A stretch of DNA of 54,185 nucleotides from Candidatus Avelusimicrobium aviculae (lineage in GTDB: Bacteria; Elusimicrobiota; Elusimicrobia; Elusimicrobiales; Elusimicrobiaceae), in contig CALUXF010000010.1 in the NCBI GenBank assembly GCA_944324655.1, positions 1 to 54,185 on the forward strand, written 5' to 3'. The stretch's first letter is position 1. Each line of letters opens with the position of its first letter. Below are positions 7,293-16,456 of this stretch, piece by piece. The position numbers were made by a program, and so were the translations under genes. Below the pieces are notes generated by a model. The model was not told the origin of the DNA, made no database searches, and saw nothing but the letters and a program-made list of their open reading frames with translations.

Positions 7293-8387
7293 ATGAGATA
7301 TTTATTTTTTATTATTTTAATCTTCAGTTTGGGGCCGGGGCTGTATGCGCAGTCCATGAAACCTTCCGGTTCCAAAATAAAACGGGTTTTGCTGGATAAA
7401 AAATATATTGTGGAGACTCCCTCTTCGGAAGGACAATATATGATACGGATGGTGAAAAAGGTTTCTGATTTGCAACATAAAACATTCCGTTCCCCGGAAG
7501 AGTTGAACCGCACGCTGGATTTTTCTTTAGAGGATTTCAAATTGCCGCCGTTGGGGTATACGATGCTTAAAAAAGCCAACGAAAGCCGTATTAAAGCTTC
7601 TAAAAGATTATTTAAAGAAAGAGTGGCTTGGTATCGGCGTGAGCGGACGAATATATTAGCCAGTTTGGATATTCACCCGGCGGCGTATCGCGTGGATTAT
7701 ATGCCGTTAATTAACCCTTCCGCCAAAATTATTTTTTTAGGGGAGCGCCATTACGTGGCTAATATCCGCAAACAAATAGAACAGCTGGTGTTGCAATACC
7801 GCAAGGCTCATCCGCATAAAAAAGTATATTTGCTGACGGAATTTTTAGAGATGAATTATCCGGATGAACCCAATTACGGTTTTTACCGAGGGGTGGTGTT
7901 GAAAGGGAAGAAAATGTCCTGGACGTATCTTTCCGTATTATTGCGTTTACAGCAAAAGGGCGTGAAAGTTTTAGGGTTGGAACCGTTTCGCGGTTTGAAA
8001 GAATTGGCGCAGGAACTGCGTGTGCCAGACCCTAATTTCAGACGCGGCTCTTTATCTTTAATAGGGCAGTATATACGCAATAAATCCTGGGCAAATACGA
8101 TACAGGCCGCCGTTTTACAAAACCCGGATGCCGTATTTTTTGTATATACGGGGTTTGGGCATTCTTCTTATAAATATTTAGAAAATCTGCCTTTTATGTT
8201 AAAGAGTTATCCTTCCCAGGTGTTTTTATTTGATATCTTGGGGGACGATACCTTAAACCCCGCTTTCGCGGATTTATTTAAAGAGGATTTTCTGTTTGAT
8301 AACAAAACGATAGCCGTTACAGAACTTAAAAACGCGAAGTACCGCCGTTTGTTGGGGGCGGATGTGTTGGTGTATGTGCATCCTTAA
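7293..8387 (+). CDS. Secreted ChaN/TIKI-superfamily protein 1
   Basis: A 364-residue protein with a signal peptide (1-19, ending LYA). The C-terminal two thirds show the paired GX2H motifs of the TIKI/TraB/ChaN/EreA superfamily: GERH at 150-153 and GFGH at 287-290. Glutamates lie in LLTEF (Glu183) and GLEP (Glu230), and RNxxW follows. Members include a haem-binding lipoprotein, an esterase and a metalloprotease, so metal- or haem-dependent chemistry outside the cytoplasm is possible but unproven. The ATG at 7293 is chosen because it starts the signal peptide and fits the leaderless promoter. It is the first gene of four paralogues. Confidence 0.75.
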   Translation: MRYLFFIILIFSLGPGLYAQSMKPSGSKIKRVLLDKKYIVETPSSEGQYMIRMVKKVSDLQHKTFRSPEELNRTLDFSLEDFKLPPLGYTMLKKANESRIKASKRLFKERVAWYRRERTNILASLDIHPAAYRVDYMPLINPSAKIIFLGERHYVANIRKQIEQLVLQYRKAHPHKKVYLLTEFLEMNYPDEPNYGFYRGVVLKGKKMSWTYLSVLLRLQQKGVKVLGLEPFRGLKELAQELRVPDPNFRRGSLSLIGQYIRNKSWANTIQAAVLQNPDAVFFVYTGFGHSSYKYLENLPFMLKSYPSQVFLFDILGDDTLNPAFADLFKEDFLFDNKTIAVTELKNAKYRRLLGADVLVYVHP

Positions 8388-8401
8388 ACAAGGGGGCGTA
8401 T

Positions 8402-9571
8402 ATGTATAAATTTTTATTTGGCGTGCTTATAGCGGCGGTTTGCTTTCAGCCGTCCTTTGGCCAGCCGGTTATTAAAAAAACGCTTCCGGCCGTTAAAAAA
8501 GGCTTGCAAAACACGTTGGGAAATACGCAGGCCGTCCGTGCCCAATCAGCCTTTCAAAACGCGCGCAACAAACCGTTGCGCGCAGCCCCTAAAGCGCCTG
8601 TTCACCCTTCCGTGCCTGTGGTGGGCGGCGCTTTGCCCGCTTATTCATTAGATATAAATTCTTTGTTATCTGAGGAAGACCGCTTTATCATAAACAACAG
8701 CGCTTATTTTGATAAAATGCCGCCCGCTCCCCGCGCGGATATGACCGCGAAGGAAAAATATCTTCATATGCGCAACAAGCGGGTAAATGCCCTGGAAAAA
8801 TTGGTTTGGGCAAAACGGTTGGATTTTGTCAGAAAAAACATAGACCCGATAGCGGATAATTTACGTATCAAAGTACAGCGGGAAGCGATTAATTACTTAA
8901 ATTATATTCCGCAGGACGTACGTTTCTTGTATTTGGGGGAAAACCACTTTGTTCCCTCCATCAAAGAAGAAGTAATGGATATTTTATATCAACTGCGTAC
9001 GCGGTGGCCCCAAAGAAAAATCATTTTATTTACGGAGTTTTTGGCGGATACGGTTTATATAGCCAACGGCCCGGTGCCGGGGGAAGTAAGCAGAAGTTAC
9101 GGCGGGGTGGTTTGGGAATATGCCCATGAACTGGGAATACCTGTTGTGGGAGTTGAAAATGCCCCTTTGTGGAATGATTTGAATAATCCGAACAATGCCG
9201 AAAGGTTTGGCGTTTATATGGATGCCACTGCCCGCCGCAATGAGCGTTGGGTTCAGCATATGCGTCCTTTCATGGAAAAAGAACCGGACGCCTTGTTTGT
9301 GGTATATGCCGGCGGGGCGCATACGGATGCTTCTTTTACCCGTAATCTTCCGGCTTTGGTAGGGGAGAAAAAATCCTACATCATTAGTTTTGACGTGCCG
9401 GGCACCAAAGCCGCTTATAATCCGGTTTTTAACTATATAGGGGTTCCGGAAGAGTTGGAACAAGAATTTTTGAAAAATAAAAATTATAAATTGTTAACGC
9501 TTACCCAAAACGGAAAATATAAAAAGCTGATTGGATTTGATTTATCTGTTACTGTGCATAATCCGCAGTAG
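8402..9571 (+). CDS. Secreted ChaN/TIKI-superfamily protein 2
   Basis: A 389-residue paralogue with a signal peptide (1-20), a basic Pro/Ala-rich linker, then a domain with GENH (179-182), LFTEF, GVEN, TARRNERW and GGAH (304-307). It is closest to protein 3: both share DINSLLSE/DINTLFSE and IINNS blocks before the GX2H domain. The start lies 14 bases after the previous stop with an AAGGGGGCG ribosome site, so it is cotranscribed and ordinarily initiated. The function is open, as for protein 1. Confidence 0.75.
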   Translation: MYKFLFGVLIAAVCFQPSFGQPVIKKTLPAVKKGLQNTLGNTQAVRAQSAFQNARNKPLRAAPKAPVHPSVPVVGGALPAYSLDINSLLSEEDRFIINNSAYFDKMPPAPRADMTAKEKYLHMRNKRVNALEKLVWAKRLDFVRKNIDPIADNLRIKVQREAINYLNYIPQDVRFLYLGENHFVPSIKEEVMDILYQLRTRWPQRKIILFTEFLADTVYIANGPVPGEVSRSYGGVVWEYAHELGIPVVGVENAPLWNDLNNPNNAERFGVYMDATARRNERWVQHMRPFMEKEPDALFVVYAGGAHTDASFTRNLPALVGEKKSYIISFDVPGTKAAYNPVFNYIGVPEELEQEFLKNKNYKLLTLTQNGKYKKLIGFDLSVTVHNPQ

Positions 9572-9620
9572 AAAACCTGCCAGGAGTTTTGTTGCATGGC
9601 TCCAAATTTTTTGCGAGAGA

Positions 9621-10856
9621 ATGAAGACTGCTATGTTTAAATTTATTTTATGCGCTCTATTGTTGGTTATTTCTTTTAATGGCGTTTTTGCCCAACGGGG
9701 AAATTTGAAAAAGAGTCTTGGTTCCGGCGTTTGGGGTGTGCGGCCCAAATACTATACATTAAAAGATTTGCGCACCCATAAAGCCAAAAAGGCCAAGCAG
9801 CTTAGCAAAATTAAAAAATGGCGCACGCTTTCCGGCCGTTCGCTTGCCGTAGATCCGGCCGTTCCTTTAAGGGCGTCCGTGCTTCCTTCGTATATAATGG
9901 ACATAAACACTCTTTTTTCAGAGAAAGAATTACAGATAATCAATAATAGTTGGTATTTTGACGAAGTAAAGCTTCCACCTTCCGCCAACGTGAGCCCGGA
10001 GGAACGTTATTTGATTGCCCGCAACAACCAGGTAAATATGTTGGAAAAATTGGTGTGGCGTGCCCGGCTGGATTATTTTAAGAAAAATTCGTTTGAAATA
10101 GCGCGTAATTTGGACGTAAACATCCATTATGGTTCTATTAATTATTTAGATTATATTCCGCAGGACGTAAAAGTTTTGTATCTGGGGGAAACGCATTATT
10201 CCACCAAAATACAAAAAGAAATCGTAAACGTATTGGAACAGGTTTCCTCTCTCCACCCGAAAAAAGAAATCTATTTGCTTACGGAATTTTTCTCTGATTG
10301 TTATGTTTTACAGCCAGGCCGGTGGCTGCCCAAATGGCTAAGCAAAGTCTACGGCGCTTCGGTGTGGAAAAAGGCTCATGAACTAAAAATGAATATTGTG
10401 GGGGTAGAAAACCAGCCGTTAGTAAACAGTTTGTGCAAGGAAACGTTTCATACCAAGTTTGCCGAGCGGATGGACGGTACGGCCCGCCGCAATGAAGCCT
10501 GGGCCCATGTGGTGCGCTCGTTAATGAAAAAACACCCCAACGCATTGTTTATTGTGTATGCGGGGGGATCTCATGTGGATGCTTCCTATTACCGTAACTT
10601 GCCCGCATTAATAGGGGAGGAAAAATCTTTTATTATTGACTTTGATTTGCCGGACATGAAACCGGTTTTCAAACCTCTTTTTAATTATATGTCTATACCG
10701 GGTAGTATTTACCAGAGTTTTGCCAAAAACAAAAACTCCAAACTTATTACGTTTCTTTTAGATGAAAAATATAAAAAATGGATAGGGTTTGATTTGTCCG
10801 TTACCGTGCATATGGTGCCGGGGGAAATGCCTAAAGGATTGAAACATGAAAAATAA
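9621..10856 (+). CDS. Secreted ChaN/TIKI-superfamily protein 3
   Basis: About 411 residues. The signal peptide MFKFILCALLLVISFNGVFA starts at the fifth residue, so the ATG at 9633 is an alternative start to 9621. A basic linker precedes the GX2H domain: GETH, LLTEF, GVEN, TARRNEAW and GGSH. It resembles protein 2 closely along its length, which points to a tandem duplication followed by divergence. Its stop overlaps the start of protein 4 by about 10 bases, suggesting coupled translation. Confidence 0.72.
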   Translation: MKTAMFKFILCALLLVISFNGVFAQRGNLKKSLGSGVWGVRPKYYTLKDLRTHKAKKAKQLSKIKKWRTLSGRSLAVDPAVPLRASVLPSYIMDINTLFSEKELQIINNSWYFDEVKLPPSANVSPEERYLIARNNQVNMLEKLVWRARLDYFKKNSFEIARNLDVNIHYGSINYLDYIPQDVKVLYLGETHYSTKIQKEIVNVLEQVSSLHPKKEIYLLTEFFSDCYVLQPGRWLPKWLSKVYGASVWKKAHELKMNIVGVENQPLVNSLCKETFHTKFAERMDGTARRNEAWAHVVRSLMKKHPNALFIVYAGGSHVDASYYRNLPALIGEEKSFIIDFDLPDMKPVFKPLFNYMSIPGSIYQSFAKNKNSKLITFLLDEKYKKWIGFDLSVTVHMVPGEMPKGLKHEK

Positions 10857-12009
10857 ACTGCTTATAAGCCTTTGGTGCGCGGGTTGTTTAGCCTGCCCGG
10901 TATACGCGCAAAAAAATATTGTTAAATCCGCTCAAAAAGTAGTGAGGGTGGGCGCTGTTCGGCCGGAGTTTGCGCATGTGCCGGGCCGAGTCTATGAGGT
11001 AGATTTTTTTGAAGAACTGCTTGGCAAAGAAAACGAGGCGGTAAGCCGTTCTGTTCTAGGCCGTCCTTTGCAAAAACTCAGTATAGAAAGTGACTTTTAC
11101 GGCGCGGCCCGGGCCGCGCGGGACAGTTATATCCGCACCCTGCTGCGTGTACGCTGGATGAACCAGTGGAAAACTTTCACTAAAAACCAAACGGCTATTC
11201 GTAAAGCGGTAAAAGGGTATCTATTTGACCGCCGCCCCATTGCCTATGATAAACTGTTTGATTTTTCTTCCCGCTGGATATTTTTAGGGGAAATGCACGG
11301 CCATACGCCTATTGTGGAAGAAGTGGCCGGGTTTGTGGCAAATTTTTCCCGCCGGCACCCAAACGCGCCGGTTTATTTTGCTACGGAGTTTATAAACACG
11401 CGCGACGACGCCGGGCAAGAGCGTTTGTTTATCCGCACTCCTGAAGAATTAGAGGCTTTTCGGGATAATATATCCGCGGACATGTTTGGTCCGTTTCAGG
11501 CTTTGTTAAAACAGGGGGTTATTTTAGTAGGGCTGGAAGATTGGCAGGAATTTCAATACCAGGCGCAGCAAGCTTTTAAAGAGGGATATTTTGACATGCG
11601 CCTGCCGTCTGATACGGAATATGAGTATCGGTTGGCACGCTCTCTTTGGGGAATGGAGCACCGCAACCAGGTGTGGGCCAAACGTTTGGCGTTTTTGCGG
11701 AAAACCGTTGGGCCGGAAGCTTACGTTTTTGTATATACCGGCTCCGGCCATGTAAACCGTTCTTTACCCGGCAATTTACCTTTTTTATTAAAAAGAGAAT
11801 CTTCCCCGGTGATTACCTTGTCCGTGTTTGATGCCGAACCCATTGATTTCTTTTTGTGGGACGGATATGTAAAATCCCCAAAAAAGGATTTGTTTAATAT
11901 TCCCTGTCATTCCCGTGATTGCCGGCATCCTCAAAAATTATTGATGTGGCATAAAAAACCAGAGTTTACCCGTTTGCTTGGCTGCGACGGGCGTGTATGG
12001 TTTTTTTAA
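10846..12009 (+). CDS. Secreted ChaN/TIKI-superfamily protein 4
   Basis: A 387-residue, most divergent member of the cluster. The signal peptide ends VYA (about residue 21). GEMH (in IFLGEMHGH), ATEF, GLED, HRNQVW and GSGH carry the superfamily motifs. The C-terminus is cysteine-containing (CHSRDC) and differs from its neighbours. It is the last gene of the operon. A consensus promoter for the next block begins eight bases after the stop. Confidence 0.72.
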   Translation: MKNKLLISLWCAGCLACPVYAQKNIVKSAQKVVRVGAVRPEFAHVPGRVYEVDFFEELLGKENEAVSRSVLGRPLQKLSIESDFYGAARAARDSYIRTLLRVRWMNQWKTFTKNQTAIRKAVKGYLFDRRPIAYDKLFDFSSRWIFLGEMHGHTPIVEEVAGFVANFSRRHPNAPVYFATEFINTRDDAGQERLFIRTPEELEAFRDNISADMFGPFQALLKQGVILVGLEDWQEFQYQAQQAFKEGYFDMRLPSDTEYEYRLARSLWGMEHRNQVWAKRLAFLRKTVGPEAYVFVYTGSGHVNRSLPGNLPFLLKRESSPVITLSVFDAEPIDFFLWDGYVKSPKKDLFNIPCHSRDCRHPQKLLMWHKKPEFTRLLGCDGRVWFF

Positions 12010-12016
12010 AAAATAC

Positions 12017-12045
12017 TTGACAAAAAGGGTTATATTTTATATAAT
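12017..12045 (+). promoter_or_regulatory. Consensus sigma70 promoter ahead of the portal block
   Basis: TTGACA (12017-12022), a 17-base spacer and TATAAT (12040-12045): a perfect match. Transcription would begin near 12052 and run antisense through the small gene at 12139-12324 into the portal operon. Confidence 0.75.
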
Positions 12046-12092
12046 CCTTTTTAGTAATATTTATTAGCAAAAATCTCCTGCTTTTTAACCGT

Positions 12093-12114
12093 AAAAAACC
12101 CGCCGGCAGGCGGG
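12093..12114 (-). terminator. Intrinsic terminator of the small opposite-strand gene
   Basis: On the minus strand CCCGCC-TGCC-GGCGGG is followed by TTTTTT, 25 bases after the small membrane gene's stop. In the plus direction there is no T tract, so it should not stop the portal transcript. Confidence 0.8.
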
Positions 12115-12138
12115 GTGAATAAAAATCTTCTTTTCCCT

Positions 12139-12324
12139 TTACAGGCTTTGCGGCGCAGTGGCCAGCAGGTAAAACATCAGCCCCACCAGTGCCGCCGTCA
12201 GCAACGCGCATATCAGCGCAGCCGTTTTTTTGCTTCCTTTTGGAAATATTTTGCGGGTAATAATGTAAAACCCGGGGAAACCCAGCATTACCGCAAATAC
12301 CGCAATAATAATCAGTCCCGTCAT
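12139..12324 (-). CDS. Small two-span membrane protein in the phage cassette
   Basis: A 61-residue protein with two hydrophobic segments (about 2-21 and 34-56) and a short basic turn KIFPKGSKK. CGGAGG lies about 7 bases before the ATG, and it has its own terminator, so it looks like a real gene despite its size. It lies against the direction of the phage genes and under an antisense promoter. It could be a cargo gene; the function is not recognised. Confidence 0.6.
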   Translation of the reverse strand: MTGLIIIAVFAVMLGFPGFYIITRKIFPKGSKKTAALICALLTAALVGLMFYLLATAPQSL

Positions 12325-12397
12325 AATCTGCCTCCGTTCTTACATTATAGCAGTAAATTCTTTCCTTTCCCATCCACGTTTTTATTACAGGTGACGT

Positions 12398-13969
12398 ATG
12401 AACAACAAACAACCCAATTATTGCCGGATATATGATGACCTTTCGCGCGAGGCTGCCTCCTGGCGCAGCGCGTGGAAAGAACTGGGCGCCTATTTAGCCC
12501 CTACCCGCGGTTTCTTTGAGGGGGATGAACCCAACCGCGGCCACAAAATAGACCACCGCAAACTGATTGATTCGGACCCGCTGTTAGCGGTGGAAGTATT
12601 ATGCGCGGGAATGATATCCGGGCTTACCAGCCCTTCACGCAGTTGGTTTGAGCTGGAAATCTCTCCCGAGTCCGCCCGCCGGCTTCCCGGCGCCAAAGAA
12701 TGGAGCCATGCCGTTAAAACCCGCTTGGAAGAAGCCTTTGCCTCTTCCAATATCTATGCGGCGCTGCACGGTTTCTATCAGGAAATTGCCGTTTTTGGCA
12801 CAGCCGCCATGTTGCTGGAAGAGGACTTGCAGGACGTGCTGCGCTGCCGCTTGTTCACGGCGGGGGAATACGTACTGGGAGCGGACGGGGACGGGCGCAT
12901 CAACTCTTTTGGCCGGGAATTCTTTTTAACCGCCCGCCAAATGGCTGATAAATTTGGCGTGGAGCGTTTGCCGCTTAGCGTAGCCCAAGCGGTAAAAGAC
13001 GGGCGCGGCAGCGCTTGGCATAAAGTGCGTCATTTAATTGTGCCTAACCCGCAGCAGGATTCCCGCTATAAAGACAACGCGCATATGCCGTACCGTTCCG
13101 TGTACTTTACCCCGCAGGGGGAGGTTTTAAAAGAGGGGGGATATTGGGAATTCCCCGTCATAGCCGCCCGCTGGGAAGTAAAAAACACGTCCGACGTGTA
13201 CGGCAAAGGCCCCGGCTGGAAATGCCTGGGCGATGTTAAAATGCTGCAAAAAATGCAAAAGACCAAATTGGTGGCTTTGGATAAAAACACCAATCCACCC
13301 ATGATGGTGTCTTCTGGAGTGCAAGGGGAAGTAAACCTGCTTCCCGGCGGGCTGACGCGTTACAGCGGCGCGACGGACGCCGCCGTGAAACCCGCCTATC
13401 AGGTACAGGTGGATATGGCCTCTTTGGAAAACAGCATAGAAAAAGTAAAAAACACCATTAAATCCCAATTTTTTGCCGATGTGTTTGTTATGCTCAGCGC
13501 GCAGAATTATTCCAACATGACCGCGGCCGAAGTGGCGGAACGCCACCAGGAAAAACTCCTGGTATTAGGCCCGGTGTTGGAGCGGCTTAAAAACGAATTG
13601 CTGGACCCGCTGGTGGAACGTTCCTACGCCATTTTGCTGCGCCGGGGAGCGCTGCCTAATCCGCCGCAAAGCGTACAAGGGCTGGATATTGGCGTAAGCT
13701 ATGTCAGCATGATTGCCCAAGCCCAAAAAGCGGCGGGTATGGCGGCCGTATCGCAGGCTATGGCGTATGCGTCTTCCTTGGCGCAGGCCAAGCCGGAAGT
13801 ATTGGACCGGGTGGATTTTGACGCCGCTCTGGAACAAGGCTTAGATATGCTGGGGGTGCCCCCCGGTATTTTAAGAACGCGCGAGGAAGCCCAATCCCTG
13901 CGCGCAGAGCGCGCCCAACAGCAAGCCGCCCTTTCCGGCGCGGGTGCCGCCGGCAGCCTGCCTCATTAA
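12398..13969 (+). CDS. Portal (head-to-tail connector) protein
   Basis: A 523-residue protein of the podovirus head-tail connector family (T7 gp8 type). The N-terminus matches the family closely: WRSAWKELGAYLAPTRG, then DSDPLLAVEVLCAGMISGLTSPSRSWFEL. A dodecameric ring at one capsid vertex is the expected role, serving DNA entry and tail docking. The C-terminal Ala/Gln-rich helix (about 480-515) is usual for connectors. An AGGTGA site precedes the ATG. It appears complete. Confidence 0.9.
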   Translation: MNNKQPNYCRIYDDLSREAASWRSAWKELGAYLAPTRGFFEGDEPNRGHKIDHRKLIDSDPLLAVEVLCAGMISGLTSPSRSWFELEISPESARRLPGAKEWSHAVKTRLEEAFASSNIYAALHGFYQEIAVFGTAAMLLEEDLQDVLRCRLFTAGEYVLGADGDGRINSFGREFFLTARQMADKFGVERLPLSVAQAVKDGRGSAWHKVRHLIVPNPQQDSRYKDNAHMPYRSVYFTPQGEVLKEGGYWEFPVIAARWEVKNTSDVYGKGPGWKCLGDVKMLQKMQKTKLVALDKNTNPPMMVSSGVQGEVNLLPGGLTRYSGATDAAVKPAYQVQVDMASLENSIEKVKNTIKSQFFADVFVMLSAQNYSNMTAAEVAERHQEKLLVLGPVLERLKNELLDPLVERSYAILLRRGALPNPPQSVQGLDIGVSYVSMIAQAQKAAGMAAVSQAMAYASSLAQAKPEVLDRVDFDAALEQGLDMLGVPPGILRTREEAQSLRAERAQQQAALSGAGAAGSLPH

Positions 13970-14010
13970 ATTCCAAAGAGAAAAGAAGAAAAATCCTTAC
14001 GCGGGCGCGT

Positions 14011-14124
14011 CTTAAATTACCGCACGGCCCGCGCAAGGGGGGGAAGTTCGTCCTTCCGGGGAAGGGGGCTTTCTCCTTACCCATGCAACCCACCAAAGCC
14101 GGGCGGCCGCGCCTTAAATTACCG
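14011..14124 (+). repeat. Direct repeat CTTAAATTACCG in the portal/Bbp19 gap
   Basis: CTTAAATTACCG occurs at 14011-14022 and 14113-14124. Flanks are similar (GCG-rich before, GG-CCC after), and the copies are 102 bp apart. The region between the portal and the next gene is otherwise GC-rich and non-coding. It could be a remnant of a small duplication or paired protein sites. Confidence 0.45.
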
Positions 14125-14179
14125 AGCGGGCCCCCAGGCGGAAAGGAAAAACCGCCCCGGAGGTTACTTCCTTCCCTTT

Positions 14180-14479
14180 ATGAAAACCAATACACAGCAA
14201 CAAAACGACCAGGACTTGCGTTCCCTGCTGCAAAATGTCTCCGCGCGGCGCGTATTATGGCGCATTTTATGCGCGGCCCGCTGTGCGGAAAACGCCTTTT
14301 GCGTGCGGGACCCTTACTCCACCGCCTATATTTGCGGACAACAAAGCATAGGCGTGTGGCTGATGGAAGAAATATGGCGGGCGGACCCCGGCGCTTTTAT
14401 GCGTATGCGGCTGGAGAGCGAAGCCGCCCAACAGGCCCGCCGCCAAACCCAGGAGGAAGAAGAAAATGACAACCCCTAA
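14180..14479 (+). CDS. Bbp19-like small phage protein
   Basis: A 99-residue protein resembling the Bbp19 family found beside podovirus portal genes. Visible features are RRVLWRILCAARCAENAF, YICGQQSIGVWLMEEI and DPGAFMRMRLESE, followed by an acidic tail QEEEEND. The exact role is unknown; genes of this family usually sit between portal and scaffold, as here. It overlaps the scaffold start by 14 bases. A longer reading frame in another phase over the same stretch is judged spurious. Confidence 0.65.
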   Translation: MKTNTQQQNDQDLRSLLQNVSARRVLWRILCAARCAENAFCVRDPYSTAYICGQQSIGVWLMEEIWRADPGAFMRMRLESEAAQQARRQTQEEEENDNP

Positions 14480-15077
14480 CAATGTTACCGCGGAAAATAA
14501 AGATACGTTTCCCGCCCCCCAGCCGGGGCCTGCCGCCCCGGAAGCGGAGCCGGCCCAGCCTGCGGCGCAGGAAGCAACCCCGCCGCCCGCCGCTCAGCCC
14601 GCCTCTGACGGTGTACAAACCCAAGCCCCCGCTTCTTATGATGACTTAAAACTGCCGGACGAATCCCAAGCCCCGCAAGGACTTTTGGACGGGTTTAAAC
14701 AATTAGCCAAAGAATTAGCCCTGCCCCCGCAGGCGGCCCAGCGGTTGGTGGATTGGGAATTTGCCCAAGCGCAGGCTTTGGGGCGCACACAGCAAGCCAA
14801 ACACCAGGAAATTTTGCAAGGCTGGGCGGACGCCAGCAAAGAAATGCTGGGCGCCCGTTACGAGCAGGAACTGGCCCTCGCCGTACGCGCGGCGGACCAG
14901 TTTGGGGGGGAGCCGTTGCGCCGGCTTTTGCAGGAAACGGGGCTGGGCAATCACCCGGTAATAGTAAATACGTTTTGCCAAATCGGCCGTGCGACGGCGG
15001 AGGATTCCAGCCTAGGGGGGAAAGAAGCCTCCAGCGGGGATAAAACCTTTGCCGAAGCGTTGTACGGCTCTAATTAA
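14466..15077 (+). CDS. Capsid scaffolding protein
   Basis: A 203-residue protein with a low-complexity Pro/Ala/Glu/Gln-rich first 55 residues, a helical middle (LLDGFKQLAKELALPPQAAQ) and a polar end. This composition and the place immediately before the capsid gene are typical of podovirus scaffolds, which template procapsid assembly and leave before maturation. No protease motif is seen. The start overlaps the Bbp19-like gene and has an AGGAGGAA site just upstream. Confidence 0.75.
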   Translation: MTTPNNVTAENKDTFPAPQPGPAAPEAEPAQPAAQEATPPPAAQPASDGVQTQAPASYDDLKLPDESQAPQGLLDGFKQLAKELALPPQAAQRLVDWEFAQAQALGRTQQAKHQEILQGWADASKEMLGARYEQELALAVRAADQFGGEPLRRLLQETGLGNHPVIVNTFCQIGRATAEDSSLGGKEASSGDKTFAEALYGSN

Positions 15078-15091
15078 GTTAAGGAGAGTAT

Positions 15092-16069
15092 ATGGCTATC
15101 ATAGCAGACAAAAACTACGGCTTAGTGGATTATGCCAAACAGTTTGACCCTTCCGGCCAGGAACTGGCTATCGCGGAAGTGTTAAGCAAATCCAACGAAA
15201 TCATAGGCGATGCGTTGGTACGTGAATCCAGCCTGGATTCCGGCCATGAATACGCGGTACGCACCGGCATTCCGGAAGGAACCTGGCGCCGCGCTTACCA
15301 AGGCATAGAGCCTTCCAAAGCCACCACCAAAGTAGTGGTGGAGACCTATGGCACGCTTTCCGCTTACAGCGTGGTGGATAAATTAATCGCGGAAAAGGGA
15401 GGGCACGTCCAGGCGGTGCGGGAAGGACAGTCCAAGGCGATTATTGCCGGGATGTCCAATTCCATGGCGTCCAACCTCATTTACGGCAACGCCGGGGAAC
15501 ACCCGGAACGCTTTACCGGGCTGGCCGCGCGTTACAGTGAACTGTCTGACGCGGAAAGCTCCCGTAACGTGATTGACGGCGGAAGTGAGAAGGAAGGGCA
15601 AAACTCCTCCATTTATTTAGTGGTATGGGATACGGACAAAATTTTCACTTTCTTCCCCAAAGGCAGCAAAGCGGGTATACAGCGTGTGGACCACGGGCTG
15701 GTAAACCACGTAGACGCGGAAGGCAACGAATACCCCGCCTATAAGGAATATTTTGAGTGGAAACTGGGTCTTGCCGTGCAGGATTGGCGTTACGCCGGAC
15801 GTGTGTGCAATATTGACGTTACCAACCCGCCCGCTGACCTGATTGACAAAATGTGCGAGTTGGAAGAGCGCATCCAAAGTTTGGCTATGGGCAAGCCCGT
15901 TTGGTATATGAACCGCACCGTAAAAGCGGCTTTAAGAAAGTTGACCAGCAACAAAACCAACGTGCAGTACACGCCGGATCAGATAACCTCCCGCCCGCTC
16001 ATGACGTTTAACGAAATCCCCGTACATGTATGCGATGCCATTACCGATACGGAAAACTTGGTGAAATAA
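15092..16069 (+). CDS. Major capsid protein (Bbp17-like)
   Basis: A 325-residue protein expected to form the icosahedral shell. The N-terminus (IIADKNYGLVDYAKQFDPSG), the segment around PEGTWRRAYQGIEPSKATT, and NLIYGNAGEHPERFTGLAARY match the Bbp17-type coat proteins of podovirus-like phages. AAGGAG precedes the ATG. It is flanked by scaffold and cement genes, as expected. No truncation is seen. Confidence 0.85.
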   Translation: MAIIADKNYGLVDYAKQFDPSGQELAIAEVLSKSNEIIGDALVRESSLDSGHEYAVRTGIPEGTWRRAYQGIEPSKATTKVVVETYGTLSAYSVVDKLIAEKGGHVQAVREGQSKAIIAGMSNSMASNLIYGNAGEHPERFTGLAARYSELSDAESSRNVIDGGSEKEGQNSSIYLVVWDTDKIFTFFPKGSKAGIQRVDHGLVNHVDAEGNEYPAYKEYFEWKLGLAVQDWRYAGRVCNIDVTNPPADLIDKMCELEERIQSLAMGKPVWYMNRTVKAALRKLTSNKTNVQYTPDQITSRPLMTFNEIPVHVCDAITDTENLVK

Positions 16070-16078
16070 GGAGGTTTT

Positions 16079-16456
16079 ATGTTACTGGATCAAAATGCCG
16101 TATTTTCTGATAAGCAGGCCGTAAGCGCCACGACCGCCTCCACCCACACGGTGGACCAAGGCGCCGCGGGGGACGCGCGCGCCGGTTTATACGCCGTGGT
16201 AAAAGTGGATGAAACTTTTTCCGGCGTTACCCAACTGACCGCCGCGCTGGAAACGGCGGATAATGAAGGGTTTTCTTCCTCCAAGGTGTTGTTAAGCGTA
16301 AGCAGTGCCGGGGAAGGGCTGGTACAGAACGCGGTGCTGTTAAAAGCGCCGGTTCCGGCCGGGGCCCAGCGCTACTTGCGCGTGAAATACACTGTAACCG
16401 GAAGCGGCACGGCAGGCAAGATATCCGCGTTTTTAACGGATATGGTAGACCTGTAA
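16079..16456 (+). CDS. Capsid cement protein (Bbp16-like)
   Basis: A 125-residue protein of the Bbp16 capsid-cement type: MLLDQNAVFSDKQAV start, a beta-rich middle, and ending YLRVKYTVTGSGTAGKISAF. Proteins of this family decorate and stabilise the mature shell. It starts 9 bases after the capsid stop with AAGGAGG, so it is coexpressed. It is the last gene of the head block. Confidence 0.75.
   Translation: MLLDQNAVFSDKQAVSATTASTHTVDQGAAGDARAGLYAVVKVDETFSGVTQLTAALETADNEGFSSSKVLLSVSSAGEGLVQNAVLLKAPVPAGAQRYLRVKYTVTGSGTAGKISAFLTDMVDL

Noticed and set aside
14083-14469. A 128-residue frame overlapping the Bbp19-like gene
   Set aside because: Basic, low-complexity translation of GC-rich DNA; the other frame matches a family and has the proper junction with the scaffold gene.
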